This document shows positions 7,583-15,790 of a stretch of 64,000 nucleotides of DNA, one piece after another. The notes under the pieces were generated by a model that did no database searches, had not been told where the DNA came from, and was given only the letters and a program-made list of their open reading frames with translations. This DNA is from Aureimonas sp. AU4. Lineage in GTDB: Bacteria > Pseudomonadota > Alphaproteobacteria > Rhizobiales > Rhizobiaceae. The stretch lies in assembly GCF_001463765.1 (NCBI RefSeq), contig NZ_BBWK01000016.1:1-64000 (forward strand), in the 5' to 3' direction. Position 1 is the stretch's first letter. Every line of letters starts with the position of its first letter. The position numbers were made by a program, and so were the translations under genes.

Positions 7583-8557
7583 ATGGCATCTCATGGCTCG
7601 AAGACGGTCATCTACGCGGCGCTGGCGGGGAACGCGCTGGTGGCCGCGACCAAGTTCGCCGCAGCGGCCTACACCGGGTCGTCCGCGATGCTGTCCGAGG
7701 GCGTCCATTCCGTGGTCGACACGGGCAACCAGATCCTCCTCCTCTACGGCCTGCGGCAGTCGGCCAAGCCCCCGACCCCCGATCACCCGTTCGGCTTCGG
7801 ACTTCGCCTGTACTTCTGGGCGTTCGTGGTGGCGGTCCTCATCTTCGGCCTGGGGGCCGGCGTGTCGATCTTTGAGGGCATCGCCAAGATCCGCAGCCCG
7901 CACCCGGTGGAGGACGCCTGGGTGAACTACGTGGTGCTGGGGCTCGGCATCCTCTTCGAGGGGAGCGTCTGGATCGTCGCGCTGCGGGCGTTCCGGAGCG
8001 AGAAGGGCGAGCGCGGCTGGATCGAGGCCGTGCGGGCCAGCAAGGATCCGACGGTGTTCACGGTCCTGTTCGAGGACTCCGCGGCGCTTCTCGGGCTCCT
8101 GGCCGCCCTTGTCGGCATCTACCTCTCGCAGGCGCTCGACATGCCCGTCCTCGACGGGGTCGCGTCCGTCGTGATCGGCCTCATCCTCGGCGCGACGGCG
8201 GCCTTCCTCGCCTACGAATGCCAGGGCCTTCTCACGGGCGAGGGTGTGGCGCCGCCGGTCCGGCGCAGCATCCGTGCGATCGCCGCGGGGGGCGCCGGCG
8301 TCGAGCGCGTCAACGAACTCCTGACCATGCATTTCGGTCCGCGCGACGTTCTCGTCGCCCTCAGCCTCGACTTCAACAACCGCATGCAGGCCGCCTCGGT
8401 CGAGGACACCGTCACCACCATCGAGCGCGGCGTTAAGCGGGCGCACCCGGAAGTGACGCGCGTGTTCATCGAGGCGCAGAGCTTCGATGCCCACCGCAGG
8501 AGCATCGAGCGTGCCAAGAAGGTCGCGGCGAGCGAAACTGCGGGCCAATCCGTTTGA
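7583..8557 (+). CDS. cation diffusion facilitator (CDF) family metal efflux transporter
   Basis: The 324-aa inner-membrane protein has about six hydrophobic segments within residues 8-215 and a C-terminal cytoplasmic ferredoxin-like domain (about 225-305). TM2 carries the CDF metal-site signature SEGVHSVVDTGNQ (residues 37-49), and TM5 carries an ED..A...L pattern in FEDSAALLGLLAAL, which corresponds to the second part of the divalent-cation site. The pattern resembles the ZitB/SLC30A9-like zinc-exporting branch, so export of Zn2+ or a similar ion by proton antiport is the likely role. It stands alone, 150 bp from the divergent creA. ATG 7583 follows a GAACGGGAACC stretch, which is a weak ribosome site. 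Confidence 0.92.
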   Translation: MASHGSKTVIYAALAGNALVAATKFAAAAYTGSSAMLSEGVHSVVDTGNQILLLYGLRQSAKPPTPDHPFGFGLRLYFWAFVVAVLIFGLGAGVSIFEGIAKIRSPHPVEDAWVNYVVLGLGILFEGSVWIVALRAFRSEKGERGWIEAVRASKDPTVFTVLFEDSAALLGLLAALVGIYLSQALDMPVLDGVASVVIGLILGATAAFLAYECQGLLTGEGVAPPVRRSIRAIAAGGAGVERVNELLTMHFGPRDVLVALSLDFNNRMQAASVEDTVTTIERGVKRAHPEVTRVFIEAQSFDAHRRSIERAKKVAASETAGQSV

Positions 8558-8634
8558 GCCGTTACTAAGGCTATCGACGAAAATCCCTTCTCAATCGATG
8601 GCATAGATCGACACGGGAATCCCTGGCCTGACTG

Positions 8635-8651
8635 TCTACTAGATGAGTAGA
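8635..8651. promoter_or_regulatory. 17-bp dyad TCTAC-N7-GTAGA upstream of the flavoprotein operon
   Basis: The sequence is TCTACT-AGATG-AGTAGA, a perfect 6-bp inverted repeat, ending 26 bp before the start of the flavoprotein gene. It has the T-N11-A form common for LysR-type sites. Near-identical dyads occur upstream of two other transcription units at 14277-14293 and 16186-16202, with the same 7-bp spacer. That makes a shared regulator likely. Confidence 0.65.
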
Positions 8652-8677
8652 TTGATGGCAGTTCGAAGGGGTAGATC

Positions 8678-10204
8678 GTGGTGGAACTGGTTGATGTACT
8701 GGTGATTGGGGGCGGCCCCGCCGGATGCTGGGCAGCCATGTCGGCGTTGGAAGCCGGCGCCTCGGTGATGCTGGTCGAGAAAGGGTACGTCGGCACGGGT
8801 GGTGCGACCGCCTCCGGCAACACGACGATCATCTACACGGCGCGGGGTACGGCCGAGCGCCGCATGTCGGTCGAGCAGCGTGTGCGCCTGGGGCAAGGGC
8901 TTGCCAACCCCACGTTCATCGAGCGCGTCCTCGACCGCACGAAGGAGAACCTCGACCGACTGGCCGACTGGGGTTACCCGTTCCCATCCTACGAGGACGG
9001 CCGGCCGTACCGCGGCATGCTGCGTGGCGTCGACTACCTGCGCTTCATGCGACAACGCCTAATCAAGGGCGGCGTTGCACTGCGCGACCAATGCCCCTCC
9101 GATGGTCTTCTTGTCTCTGATGGCATCGTCTCGGGGGCAACGGGTTACGATCGCCGAACGGGCGAGCGCTGGACGGTCCGGGCAGGCGCCGTGGTGATCG
9201 CAACGGGAGGATGCGCCTTCCTCAGCGGCGCGCTTGGCACCAACAACCTGACCGGCGACGGTTACCTGCTTGGGGCCGAGGCGGGAGCGCACCTTTCCGG
9301 CATGGAGTTCTCGGCGCAATACGGGATCTCGCCAGCCAATTCCGGTGTCACGAAAGGCGTCGTATACTTCTGGGCGACCTTCTCCGACGCGTCGGGCCAA
9401 GCGCTCGACCTTGCCGGAAACCGTCACGGCATCGCGCGGCATCTTCTCGACGGTCCAGTTTTCGCCATCCTCGACAAGGCTTCGCCGCGTCTGCGCGAGG
9501 GCTTCCGGAAGGGCCAGCCCAACATCTTCGTGCCCTTCGATCGGATGGGCATCGACCCCTTCACCCAACGCTTCGAGGTCACGATGCGCCACGAGGGCAC
9601 GGTGCGCGGTACCGGCGGCCTCTTGGCTGACGACCGCGGGCGGACGACGGTTCCCGGGCTGTATGCCGTGGGCGACGCGAGCTCGCGGGAACGCATGTCC
9701 GGTGCGGTGAGCGGTGGAGGCGGTCCGAACTCGAGCTTCGCCATGGCGACGGGCTCTTGGGCAGGAGAGGCCGCTGCGGCGTTCGCCTCGGCGCTCGGCA
9801 CCCGGAAGCATACCCGGACCGCCGTGCCGGCTGGCGGAAACGACGGGAGCGAACAGCGGAACCCATCGCATGTGATCGAGGCGGTGAAGGAGCGGATGCA
9901 GCCGCTCGACCGCGGCTTCTTCCGTGACGAGGCGAGCCTGACGGAAAGCGCCGCGATCTTCGAGACGCTGTGGCGCGACCGATCCTGGAGAGGGCCCGGA
10001 CGGACCCGGGAAGCCGAGGCGCTTCTGGCGACGGCGCGCTGGGCGACGGCGGCCGCGCTGGCCCGTCGCGAGAGCCGGGGACTCCAGCGTCGGACTGACT
10101 TTCCCGATGCCGACCTGAGGGGCCCCCGCAGCCTTCTTGCCGGCGGCATCGGGGCTGCCTGGGTGTCGGAGACGCCGGGCGCGGAACGGAGGCTTGCATC
10201 GTGA
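8678..10204 (+). CDS. FAD-dependent oxidoreductase (fumarate reductase/AprA-like flavoprotein)
   Basis: The N-terminus has the FAD-binding Rossmann motif VLVIGGGPAGCWAA followed by the acidic strand end MLVEK. The fumarate-reductase/succinate-dehydrogenase-type FAD_binding_2 fold is visible, with GGCAFLSGALGTNNLTGDG and the C-terminal FAD motif GLYAVGDASSRERM. A capping domain lies between about 240 and 330. It has no signal peptide. The gene overlaps the ferredoxin gene downstream by 4 bp (GTGA), and the pair probably forms an electron-transfer complex like AprAB. Substrate is unknown; placement with a sulfonate-type ABC importer suggests oxidation or reduction of an imported organic, perhaps sulfur-containing, compound. 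The start is the GTG at 8678, after GAAGGGG; another GTG lies one codon earlier. Confidence 0.85.
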   Translation: MVELVDVLVIGGGPAGCWAAMSALEAGASVMLVEKGYVGTGGATASGNTTIIYTARGTAERRMSVEQRVRLGQGLANPTFIERVLDRTKENLDRLADWGYPFPSYEDGRPYRGMLRGVDYLRFMRQRLIKGGVALRDQCPSDGLLVSDGIVSGATGYDRRTGERWTVRAGAVVIATGGCAFLSGALGTNNLTGDGYLLGAEAGAHLSGMEFSAQYGISPANSGVTKGVVYFWATFSDASGQALDLAGNRHGIARHLLDGPVFAILDKASPRLREGFRKGQPNIFVPFDRMGIDPFTQRFEVTMRHEGTVRGTGGLLADDRGRTTVPGLYAVGDASSRERMSGAVSGGGGPNSSFAMATGSWAGEAAAAFASALGTRKHTRTAVPAGGNDGSEQRNPSHVIEAVKERMQPLDRGFFRDEASLTESAAIFETLWRDRSWRGPGRTREAEALLATARWATAAALARRESRGLQRRTDFPDADLRGPRSLLAGGIGAAWVSETPGAERRLAS

Positions 10205-10539
10205 TCGAACTCGTCAGTCACGATCGCTGCATCCAATGCGACATCTGCGTCGCCGCCTGCCCCGACAACGTCTTCGACGCGGTGCTGGATGCCCCGCCCG
10301 TCATCGCACGGCAGGGCGACTGCCAGACCTGCTTCCTGTGCGAGCTCTACTGCCCGGTCGACGCCCTCTACGTCTCGCCGCTGACCTATGAGCGCGACGT
10401 GGTGTCGGAGGCCGATCTCGTCGCGCGCGGGGTGCTCGGCAGCTTCCGGCGCGAGATGGGTTGGCGCAACGCCAAGCCCCACGGCACCAGCGACGACCTC
10501 AGCTACCGCATCTTCGAAGCCGGCACGATCGTGCCATGA
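10201..10539 (+). CDS. 2[4Fe-4S] ferredoxin family protein, partner of the flavoprotein
   Basis: The 112-aa protein contains two complete CxxCxxCxxxCP clusters, at residues 10-21 and 41-52, each able to hold a [4Fe-4S] centre, followed by a C-terminal tail of about 60 residues. This is the organisation of AprB-like and other small redox subunits. The GTG start overlaps the stop of the flavoprotein gene, so the two are almost certainly made together. It would pass electrons between the flavoprotein and an unknown donor or acceptor. The next gene, for the substrate-binding protein, begins 32 bp later in the same direction. Confidence 0.88.
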   Translation: MIELVSHDRCIQCDICVAACPDNVFDAVLDAPPVIARQGDCQTCFLCELYCPVDALYVSPLTYERDVVSEADLVARGVLGSFRREMGWRNAKPHGTSDDLSYRIFEAGTIVP

Positions 10540-10571
10540 CCCCGTCCCAGACATCCCAAAGGACCCAATCC

Positions 10572-11630
10572 ATGCGTCGCAGCCTTTCGAGCATCGCGCT
10601 CGCTGCCCTTCTTTCGACCTCGCTCCAGGCGACTGCTTCCGCCGAGGATTTGCCGCAGGTGATCCGCTTGGGCGACGTCGGCTTCGGCTTCGGCACACCC
10701 TTCGGTGTGGGACTCCAGGCCATCGCCGATGCCAAGGGTTTCGTTGCCGACGAGTTCGAGGGCACGCCGGTCAAGCTGGAATGGACCTATTTCACGGGGA
10801 CGGGACCGGCGATCAACGAGGCGCTTTCCAACGGCCAACTCGACTTCGCCTCTTACGGCGCGGTGCCCAACATCATCGGCAAGGCGCGCGGGCTTCCGAC
10901 CCGGATCCTCGCCTCCTATGGCGGCACGACGATCTTCGGGGTGTCGCGCCCCGACATCGACATCAAGGGCGTTGCCGATCTCAAGGGCCGCAAGGTCGCC
11001 ATCCAGAAGGCGACCATCATCCATTGGGGGTTGATCTCGGCTCTGAAGTCCGCGGGCCTTACCGAGAAGGACGTGACGATCGTCGACCTGAAGAACGCCG
11101 ACCAGCTTGCCGCGTTGAGCGCTGGCAGCGTGGACGCGGCCTTCGGCGCTGACTTTCTCCTGCCACTCGAAGCCAAGGGTCTGGCCAAGGTCTTCTACAA
11201 GTCCTCGGACCAAGGCGCTTCCGGCGACGGCTTCGGCGCCTTCCTGGGAACGCAGGACTTCACCGAGGCGTATCCGGAAGCGACCCAGAAGGTCGTCAAC
11301 GGCCTCGTTCGCGCCGCCGAGTGGCTGGGTCACGACGAGAACCGCGAGGAGGCGTTCCGGATCTGGAGCCGGGCGGGAACCCCCGTCGAGATAATCCGCA
11401 AGGCGAACGAGGGATCGTCCCTCCGCGACAAGTACGACCCGCGCCTCGACAACCTCTTCCTCGCTCGCTACCGGAGCGGCATAGCCTTCGATCGCGAGCA
11501 GAAACTGATCCGCGCCGACGTGGACCTCGACGCCTGGGTCGACTCCCGTTTCCTCGACGCGTCGCTGAAGTCGCTCGCTCTCCAAGACTATTGGACGCAA
11601 CGATCGGCGCCGGCCGCCCTCCAGAACTGA
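10572..11630 (+). CDS. ABC transporter substrate-binding protein, nitrate/sulfonate/taurine (SsuA/NMT1-like) family
   Basis: The 352-aa protein has a standard signal peptide with cleavage after ATASA near residue 24. The rest is an NMT1/SsuA-like type-2 periplasmic binding fold: IRLGDVGFGFGTPFG at the start, the GPAINEALSNGQLDFASYGAVP segment, and the DLKGRKVAIQKATIIHW strand-helix pair, with a long C-terminal helical part. Family members bind sulfonates, taurine, nitrate or thiamin precursors; the exact ligand cannot be read here. An ATG at 10536 overlapping the ferredoxin stop is also in frame, but the ATG at 10572 begins the signal peptide and is preceded by AAAGGA. Genes for two permeases and an ATPase follow. 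Confidence 0.9.
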   Translation: MRRSLSSIALAALLSTSLQATASAEDLPQVIRLGDVGFGFGTPFGVGLQAIADAKGFVADEFEGTPVKLEWTYFTGTGPAINEALSNGQLDFASYGAVPNIIGKARGLPTRILASYGGTTIFGVSRPDIDIKGVADLKGRKVAIQKATIIHWGLISALKSAGLTEKDVTIVDLKNADQLAALSAGSVDAAFGADFLLPLEAKGLAKVFYKSSDQGASGDGFGAFLGTQDFTEAYPEATQKVVNGLVRAAEWLGHDENREEAFRIWSRAGTPVEIIRKANEGSSLRDKYDPRLDNLFLARYRSGIAFDREQKLIRADVDLDAWVDSRFLDASLKSLALQDYWTQRSAPAALQN

Positions 11631-11639
11631 GGCGGCGCG

Positions 11640-12485
11640 ATGTCGCTCCAGACCAAGGCGGTCACGACCGCACGCAGGCAAAGGGCGTCGGCAGCGCGCT
11701 GGCGCCCGCCCTTGCGCCTGAAGGACTCGGCGGCGGTTCGTTGGCTTCTGACCCTCATCGGTCCGGTTGCGATCCTCTGCCTGTGGCAGGCGGCGAGCGG
11801 TCTGGGACTCATGTCGTTGCAAGTCCTGCCGCCGCCGTCCCTGGTTTGGGAGACCCTGGTCGATCTCGCGCAAGCGGGCGACCTGTTTGTTAACCTGGCC
11901 TTATCGGCGCGGCGCATCCTCTTCGGGCTCGCAATCGGAGCGCCGCTCGGCCTTGCCTTGGGCTTGGCGCTGGCCCGATCGCAACGGCTCGAGGACTATT
12001 TCGGCCCAACCTTTCGAGCCCTTGCCGCCGTCCCGTCCCTCGGGTGGATTCCGGTGCTGATCCTGGTCCTCGGCATCGAGGAGTCGCTGAAGATTGTGAT
12101 CCTCGCCAAGGCCTGCTTCGTTCCGATGGCGATCGCCGCCATGGAGGGCGGGCGGGCCGTCCCGCGCGAGTTGTCCGAGGCAGCCGACGTCATGCGCCTG
12201 CGGCCCCTCTCCCGGTTCCGCCGGCTGACGCTTCCGGCCGCCACGCCGTTCCTGTTCCGCGGCCTGCGCCTCTCGGTCGGTCAGGCCTTCGTGTCGCTCG
12301 TCGTGGTGGAGATGCTCGCCGGCACGGACGGCATCGGCTATCTAATGGTGTGGGGCCGCACGCTCTTCCAGCTCGATCTGGTGATCGCCGGGATGATCGT
12401 GGTCGGCGCGACGGGTTTTGCGATCGACTCCTTCCTGCGCCATGCGGAGCGGTTGGTCGCGCGTCGGTATGGCGCCGATGTCTGA
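11640..12485 (+). CDS. ABC transporter permease, SsuC/TauC-like
   Basis: The 281-aa inner-membrane protein has six hydrophobic segments and the binding-protein-dependent permease signature (EAA loop) around AADVMRLRPLSRFRRLTLPAATPF in the last third. The starting region is cytosolic and basic. Together with the following permease it would form a heterodimeric channel for the substrate delivered by the SsuA-like protein. It starts 9 bp after the binding-protein gene and overlaps the next permease by 8 bp, so the operon is tight. Two different permease genes are unusual for simple sulfonate systems, which mostly use a homodimer. Confidence 0.9.
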   Translation: MSLQTKAVTTARRQRASAARWRPPLRLKDSAAVRWLLTLIGPVAILCLWQAASGLGLMSLQVLPPPSLVWETLVDLAQAGDLFVNLALSARRILFGLAIGAPLGLALGLALARSQRLEDYFGPTFRALAAVPSLGWIPVLILVLGIEESLKIVILAKACFVPMAIAAMEGGRAVPRELSEAADVMRLRPLSRFRRLTLPAATPFLFRGLRLSVGQAFVSLVVVEMLAGTDGIGYLMVWGRTLFQLDLVIAGMIVVGATGFAIDSFLRHAERLVARRYGADV

Positions 12486-13275
12486 GATCGCTTCCCCACC
12501 GACGCCTGCCACCACGGCAAGTCTCCGATACGTCCGGGGCGCCGCGGTTCCCGCAGCAGTGATCCTTCTTTGGATCGCCGCGGTCGCGTCCGGCATCTGG
12601 TCAGGACCGCTGGCCGTCTCGCCTGTCGACGTCGTCCTTGCCCCCTTCCTCGATCCCAACGGACGGCAGGTCTGGGAAGCACTCGTTCAGAGCCTCGCAC
12701 GGGTGGCGACTGGAGGCGTGCTGGGGGGACTGCTCGGTCTTACCGTCGGCGCCGCGTGCGGACTCTCCCGCTCCACAGGGCGTGCTCTGTCGCCCTCGCT
12801 CCACGCCGCGCGGCAGGTCGCCCTCTTTGCCTGGATCCCGCTGCTGACGGCGTGGTTCGGCAACGGCGAGACGACTAAGATCGCCTTCACCACCCTCTCG
12901 TGCTTCTTTCCGATCTTTCTTGCCACCGAACGCGGCATGCACGACGTCCTGCCCCGGCTGGCGGAGGTCGGCCACGCGCTCGCGCTCCGGCGCCGGACCC
13001 GTCTGCTCAAGCTCGTCCTGCCATCAGCACTTCCCTCGATCCGCATCGGCGTCGAAGTGGCGCTGATCTCGGCTTGGATCGGCACGGCGGGCGCCGAATA
13101 CGCCATCGGCAACGGACGGGGCGTCGGCAGCTTCCTTGCCAGCGCGCGCGACCAGTTCCGCATGGATCTCGTCGCGGTCGGTGTCATCGTCCTAGCCGGG
13201 GTGGGCGTTTCGCTCCACGCGCTATCGCGCGTGGCATTCAACCGAATGTTTCCCTGGCTGGAGGCGTCCCGATGA
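12478..13275 (+). CDS. second ABC transporter permease, SsuC/TauC-like
   Basis: The protein of about 265 aa has a hydrophobic segment near its start and five more, with an EAA-loop-like motif around VGHALALRRRTRLLKLVLPSALP. It is homologous to, but clearly diverged from, the permease gene just upstream. The overlap with the upstream gene makes the start uncertain between ATG 12469 and ATG 12478; I list the second. The stop overlaps the ATG of the ATPase gene (ATGA). Likely role: second half of the transmembrane channel for the sulfonate-type importer. Confidence 0.88.
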   Translation: MSEIASPPTPATTASLRYVRGAAVPAAVILLWIAAVASGIWSGPLAVSPVDVVLAPFLDPNGRQVWEALVQSLARVATGGVLGGLLGLTVGAACGLSRSTGRALSPSLHAARQVALFAWIPLLTAWFGNGETTKIAFTTLSCFFPIFLATERGMHDVLPRLAEVGHALALRRRTRLLKLVLPSALPSIRIGVEVALISAWIGTAGAEYAIGNGRGVGSFLASARDQFRMDLVAVGVIVLAGVGVSLHALSRVAFNRMFPWLEASR

Positions 13276-14021
13276 GCGCGCTCGAACTTCGCGGCGTCAC
13301 GAAGGACTACCGGGTGGATGGCCTGCCGGTCCCCGTGCTGAGAGGGGTGAACCTCGACGTGCAGGAGGGCGAGATCGTCGCCATCCTCGGCGCTTCGGGA
13401 TGCGGCAAGTCCACGCTTCTGCGACTCGTCGCCGGTCTCGACCGCGATTATTCCGGAAGCGCGAGAGCGGAGGGACGCGACATCGTAGGGCCCGACACCG
13501 ACCGCGGCCTCGTGTTCCAGGACCACCGCCTGTTTCCGTGGCTGACGGCGGCCGAGAACGTCGACCTAGCGCTGGACAGCCTCGGCCTTGACGCGGCGGA
13601 GCGGAGCGAACGGGTTCGGCGCCACCTCGACCTCGTCGGCCTTACCGAATTCGCACGAGCCTATCCCCGCCAGCTTTCGGGCGGCATGGCCCAGCGCGCG
13701 GCCATCGCCCGGGCGCTCGTGACCGAGCCGCGCGTCATCCTCATGGACGAGCCCTTCGGCGCCCTCGACTCGTTCCTCCGCATGCGCCTGCAAGAGGAAC
13801 TGCTCCGGATCTGGGAACGTCGCGCCGTCTCGATCGTCATCGTCACCCACGACATCGAGGAGGCCCTATTCCTGGCCGATCGCGTGGTCGTCATGGCCTC
13901 TCGACCCGGACGTATCGTCGAGACGGTTGCCGTCGACGCGCCCCGTCCCCGCGACCGCAACGGTGCCGAACTGGTCGAACTCAAACGCCATCTTCTGTCG
14001 GGCCTGGGATCGCAGCACTAA
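13272..14021 (+). CDS. ABC transporter ATP-binding protein, SsuB/TauB-like
   Basis: The 249-aa ATPase has Walker A GASGCGKST (40-48), the Q-loop FQDHRLFPWL, the ABC signature LSGGMAQR, Walker B VILMDEPFGALD and the switch His in VTHDIEEA. These match the SsuB/TauB/NrtD branch, including the FPWL and FGALDSFLR hallmarks. It energises import through the two permeases encoded upstream, with which it overlaps by 4 bp. It ends the first transcription unit; a gap of nearly 400 bp follows before the next gene. Confidence 0.93.
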   Translation: MSALELRGVTKDYRVDGLPVPVLRGVNLDVQEGEIVAILGASGCGKSTLLRLVAGLDRDYSGSARAEGRDIVGPDTDRGLVFQDHRLFPWLTAAENVDLALDSLGLDAAERSERVRRHLDLVGLTEFARAYPRQLSGGMAQRAAIARALVTEPRVILMDEPFGALDSFLRMRLQEELLRIWERRAVSIVIVTHDIEEALFLADRVVVMASRPGRIVETVAVDAPRPRDRNGAELVELKRHLLSGLGSQH

Positions 14022-14398
14022 AGCGGTCGGAGATGCCTGTTTGACCGCGCGCGTCGCAATCAGATCGTACGACGCGTTTCATTCGGTGCGAGCCGCAAAG
14101 GATGCTCGGCCACGCGGCATGCATGGTCCGCCCGTTCCCGACGGGAAAAGGATGCCGAGATCGCATGATCTTGGCAGCGACCCTGGGCCAATACCGGAAG
14201 GTATTGGCGACACATGACACGCGCCATGAGGACGCAACCGCAGACCGGGCAATGCAACGAACTGCAAGCTCGACAGTCTATTTTTTTCATAGATAAATAA
14301 GGAGGATCAGTGCCGAATTGGTGAGCGAGGGCATATGCAGAAGTCGGACATGGGGACTGTTGTGGTTCCCTCGGCATCGCGCGGCGACGCCTGACGAG
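14022..14398. other. intergenic region before the FAD/NAD(P) gene
   Basis: No gene is seen here. The distal half holds the shared dyad (14277-14293) within an AT-rich patch, and then a strong Shine-Dalgarno-like AAGGAGG at 14299-14305. In-frame alternative starts TTG 14318 and GTG 14321 lie 12-16 bases behind this ribosome site and would add 26-27 residues to the downstream protein. Confidence 0.45.
14277..14293. promoter_or_regulatory. 17-bp dyad TCTAT-N7-ATAGA upstream of the FAD/NAD(P) gene
   Basis: TCTAT-TTTTTTC-ATAGA: 5-bp arms with the same 7-bp spacer as the copies upstream of the flavoprotein operon and the peptide-type importer. The T-rich spacer and the neighbouring ATAAATAA suggest that it overlaps a promoter. 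It lies about 25 bp before the earliest possible start of the downstream gene, the same distance as the first copy. Confidence 0.6.
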
Positions 14399-15790
14399 AT
14401 GCTGGCCGGACGGATCCTGATCATCGGCGGGGGCGCGAGCGGCGTCTTGCTGGCAGCGCAGCTCCTTCGGCTTGATACGAATAAGGTTGCCGTAACGATC
14501 ATCGAGCGCCGTGCCGAGATTGGCGCCGGCATCGCCTACTCGACCGATCATCCCGACCTTCTCCTCAACACCCGCACCGCGGGCATGAGTGCCTTCCCCG
14601 ACGATTCGGATCACTTCCTCCGCTGGCTTCGCGACAACAGCCAAGACCATACGCAGGACCTTCTCGATCCCGCCGGCTTCGTCCCGCGCCGCGTCTACCG
14701 GGACTATCTACGCGGTCTCCTGGATCCCTGGGCGAATCGTAGCGACGGTCGCCTTCGCGTCGTACATGGCCAGTGCGTCCGGCTGGAGAAGACGCCGGGA
14801 GCGATCCGCGCGATCCTTGCGGACGGGAGCGAGGAGGAGGCCGACGCAGTCGTGCTCGCGACGGGACATGCCGAGCCCCGGCATGCATCCGGCGCCCGCA
14901 TCTCTGGTCCTTGGTGCAGCGCGGACGAACTGTCGATCGCTCCTGACGATGCGGTTCTCATACTCGGCACCGGACTGTCGATGGTCGACAACGTCGCGCT
15001 TCTGAGACACCGAGGCCATCGCGGGCCGATCACCGCGGTATCGCGCCGGGGCCTGTTGCCTCAAATCCACGCATCGGCGGCAACGATCCGGATCGAGGCC
15101 GCCGACGTCCCCTTCGGCGCCCGTCTCTCGGAGCTGACACGCTGGCTGCGCGACGTAGCTCGGATTGCGTCCGAACACGGCGGCGACTGGCGCGGCGTCG
15201 TGGACGCGTTGCGCCCCCACATGGGCACTCTCTGGCAGTCCATGCCGATCGAGACGAGACGCCGCTTCCTGCGCCATGGCCGCACGTTCTGGGAAGTCCA
15301 CCGTCATCGGATGGCGCCGCAGGCCGCCCGCATGATCCGCGATGCCATGGCATCGGGACAGTTGCGGGTGGTGGCAGGTCGCATCCATCCCGGTTCGCTT
15401 ACAGGACATGGATCCCGCGTCACGTTGACCGAGCGCGGAGGAGAAACGCGAACGGTTCCCGCGGATCGCATCATCGACTGCACCGGTATCCTTCGCGATC
15501 CTACCACCGGCAGCGGCCATCTCGTTGCCGAGCTGATCCAGAAAGGTCGCGCTCGCCTCGACCCGCTCGGCATCGGGATCGATGTGCAAGAGGACGGTTC
15601 GGTTATCGACGAGGAAGGCACGCCCTCGTCACGCCTATTCGCCGTCGGGCCAGTGACGCGGGCGCGTTTCTGGGAGATTACGGCCGTCCCCGACATCCGA
15701 GTCCAGTGCGGGAAGCTTGCCGCGACGTTGGTGGAAAGCGTGCGAACGAGCCGGTCTCGGTCAGCGGCGAGCCCATCTTCCAACGCATGA
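14399..15790 (+). CDS. FAD/NAD(P)-binding protein (NAD_binding_9 type, lysine/ornithine monooxygenase-like superfamily)
   Basis: The protein starts with the dinucleotide-binding motif ILIIGGGASGVLLAAQLL, followed by IIERRAEIGAGIAYST, the hallmark of the FAD-NAD(P)-binding (PF13454-like) family. A second nucleotide-binding site appears at VLILGTGLSMVDNV about halfway, and FAVGPVTRARFWEITAVPDIR closes the FAD fold. Members are found in sulfur-starvation and siderophore contexts; the reaction is not known. ATG 14399 matches the usual family start directly before the first beta strand. The in-frame TTG/GTG at 14318/14321 sit after a good AAGGAGG and remain an alternative. It is a single-gene unit between two importer operons and carries the same upstream dyad. 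Confidence 0.82.
   Translation: MLAGRILIIGGGASGVLLAAQLLRLDTNKVAVTIIERRAEIGAGIAYSTDHPDLLLNTRTAGMSAFPDDSDHFLRWLRDNSQDHTQDLLDPAGFVPRRVYRDYLRGLLDPWANRSDGRLRVVHGQCVRLEKTPGAIRAILADGSEEEADAVVLATGHAEPRHASGARISGPWCSADELSIAPDDAVLILGTGLSMVDNVALLRHRGHRGPITAVSRRGLLPQIHASAATIRIEAADVPFGARLSELTRWLRDVARIASEHGGDWRGVVDALRPHMGTLWQSMPIETRRRFLRHGRTFWEVHRHRMAPQAARMIRDAMASGQLRVVAGRIHPGSLTGHGSRVTLTERGGETRTVPADRIIDCTGILRDPTTGSGHLVAELIQKGRARLDPLGIGIDVQEDGSVIDEEGTPSSRLFAVGPVTRARFWEITAVPDIRVQCGKLAATLVESVRTSRSRSAASPSSNA

Noticed and set aside
8558-8634. Second dyad-like copy (GCATAGATC) before the flavoprotein operon
   Set aside because: Only one half-site is present and no partner arm lies at the 7-bp spacing.
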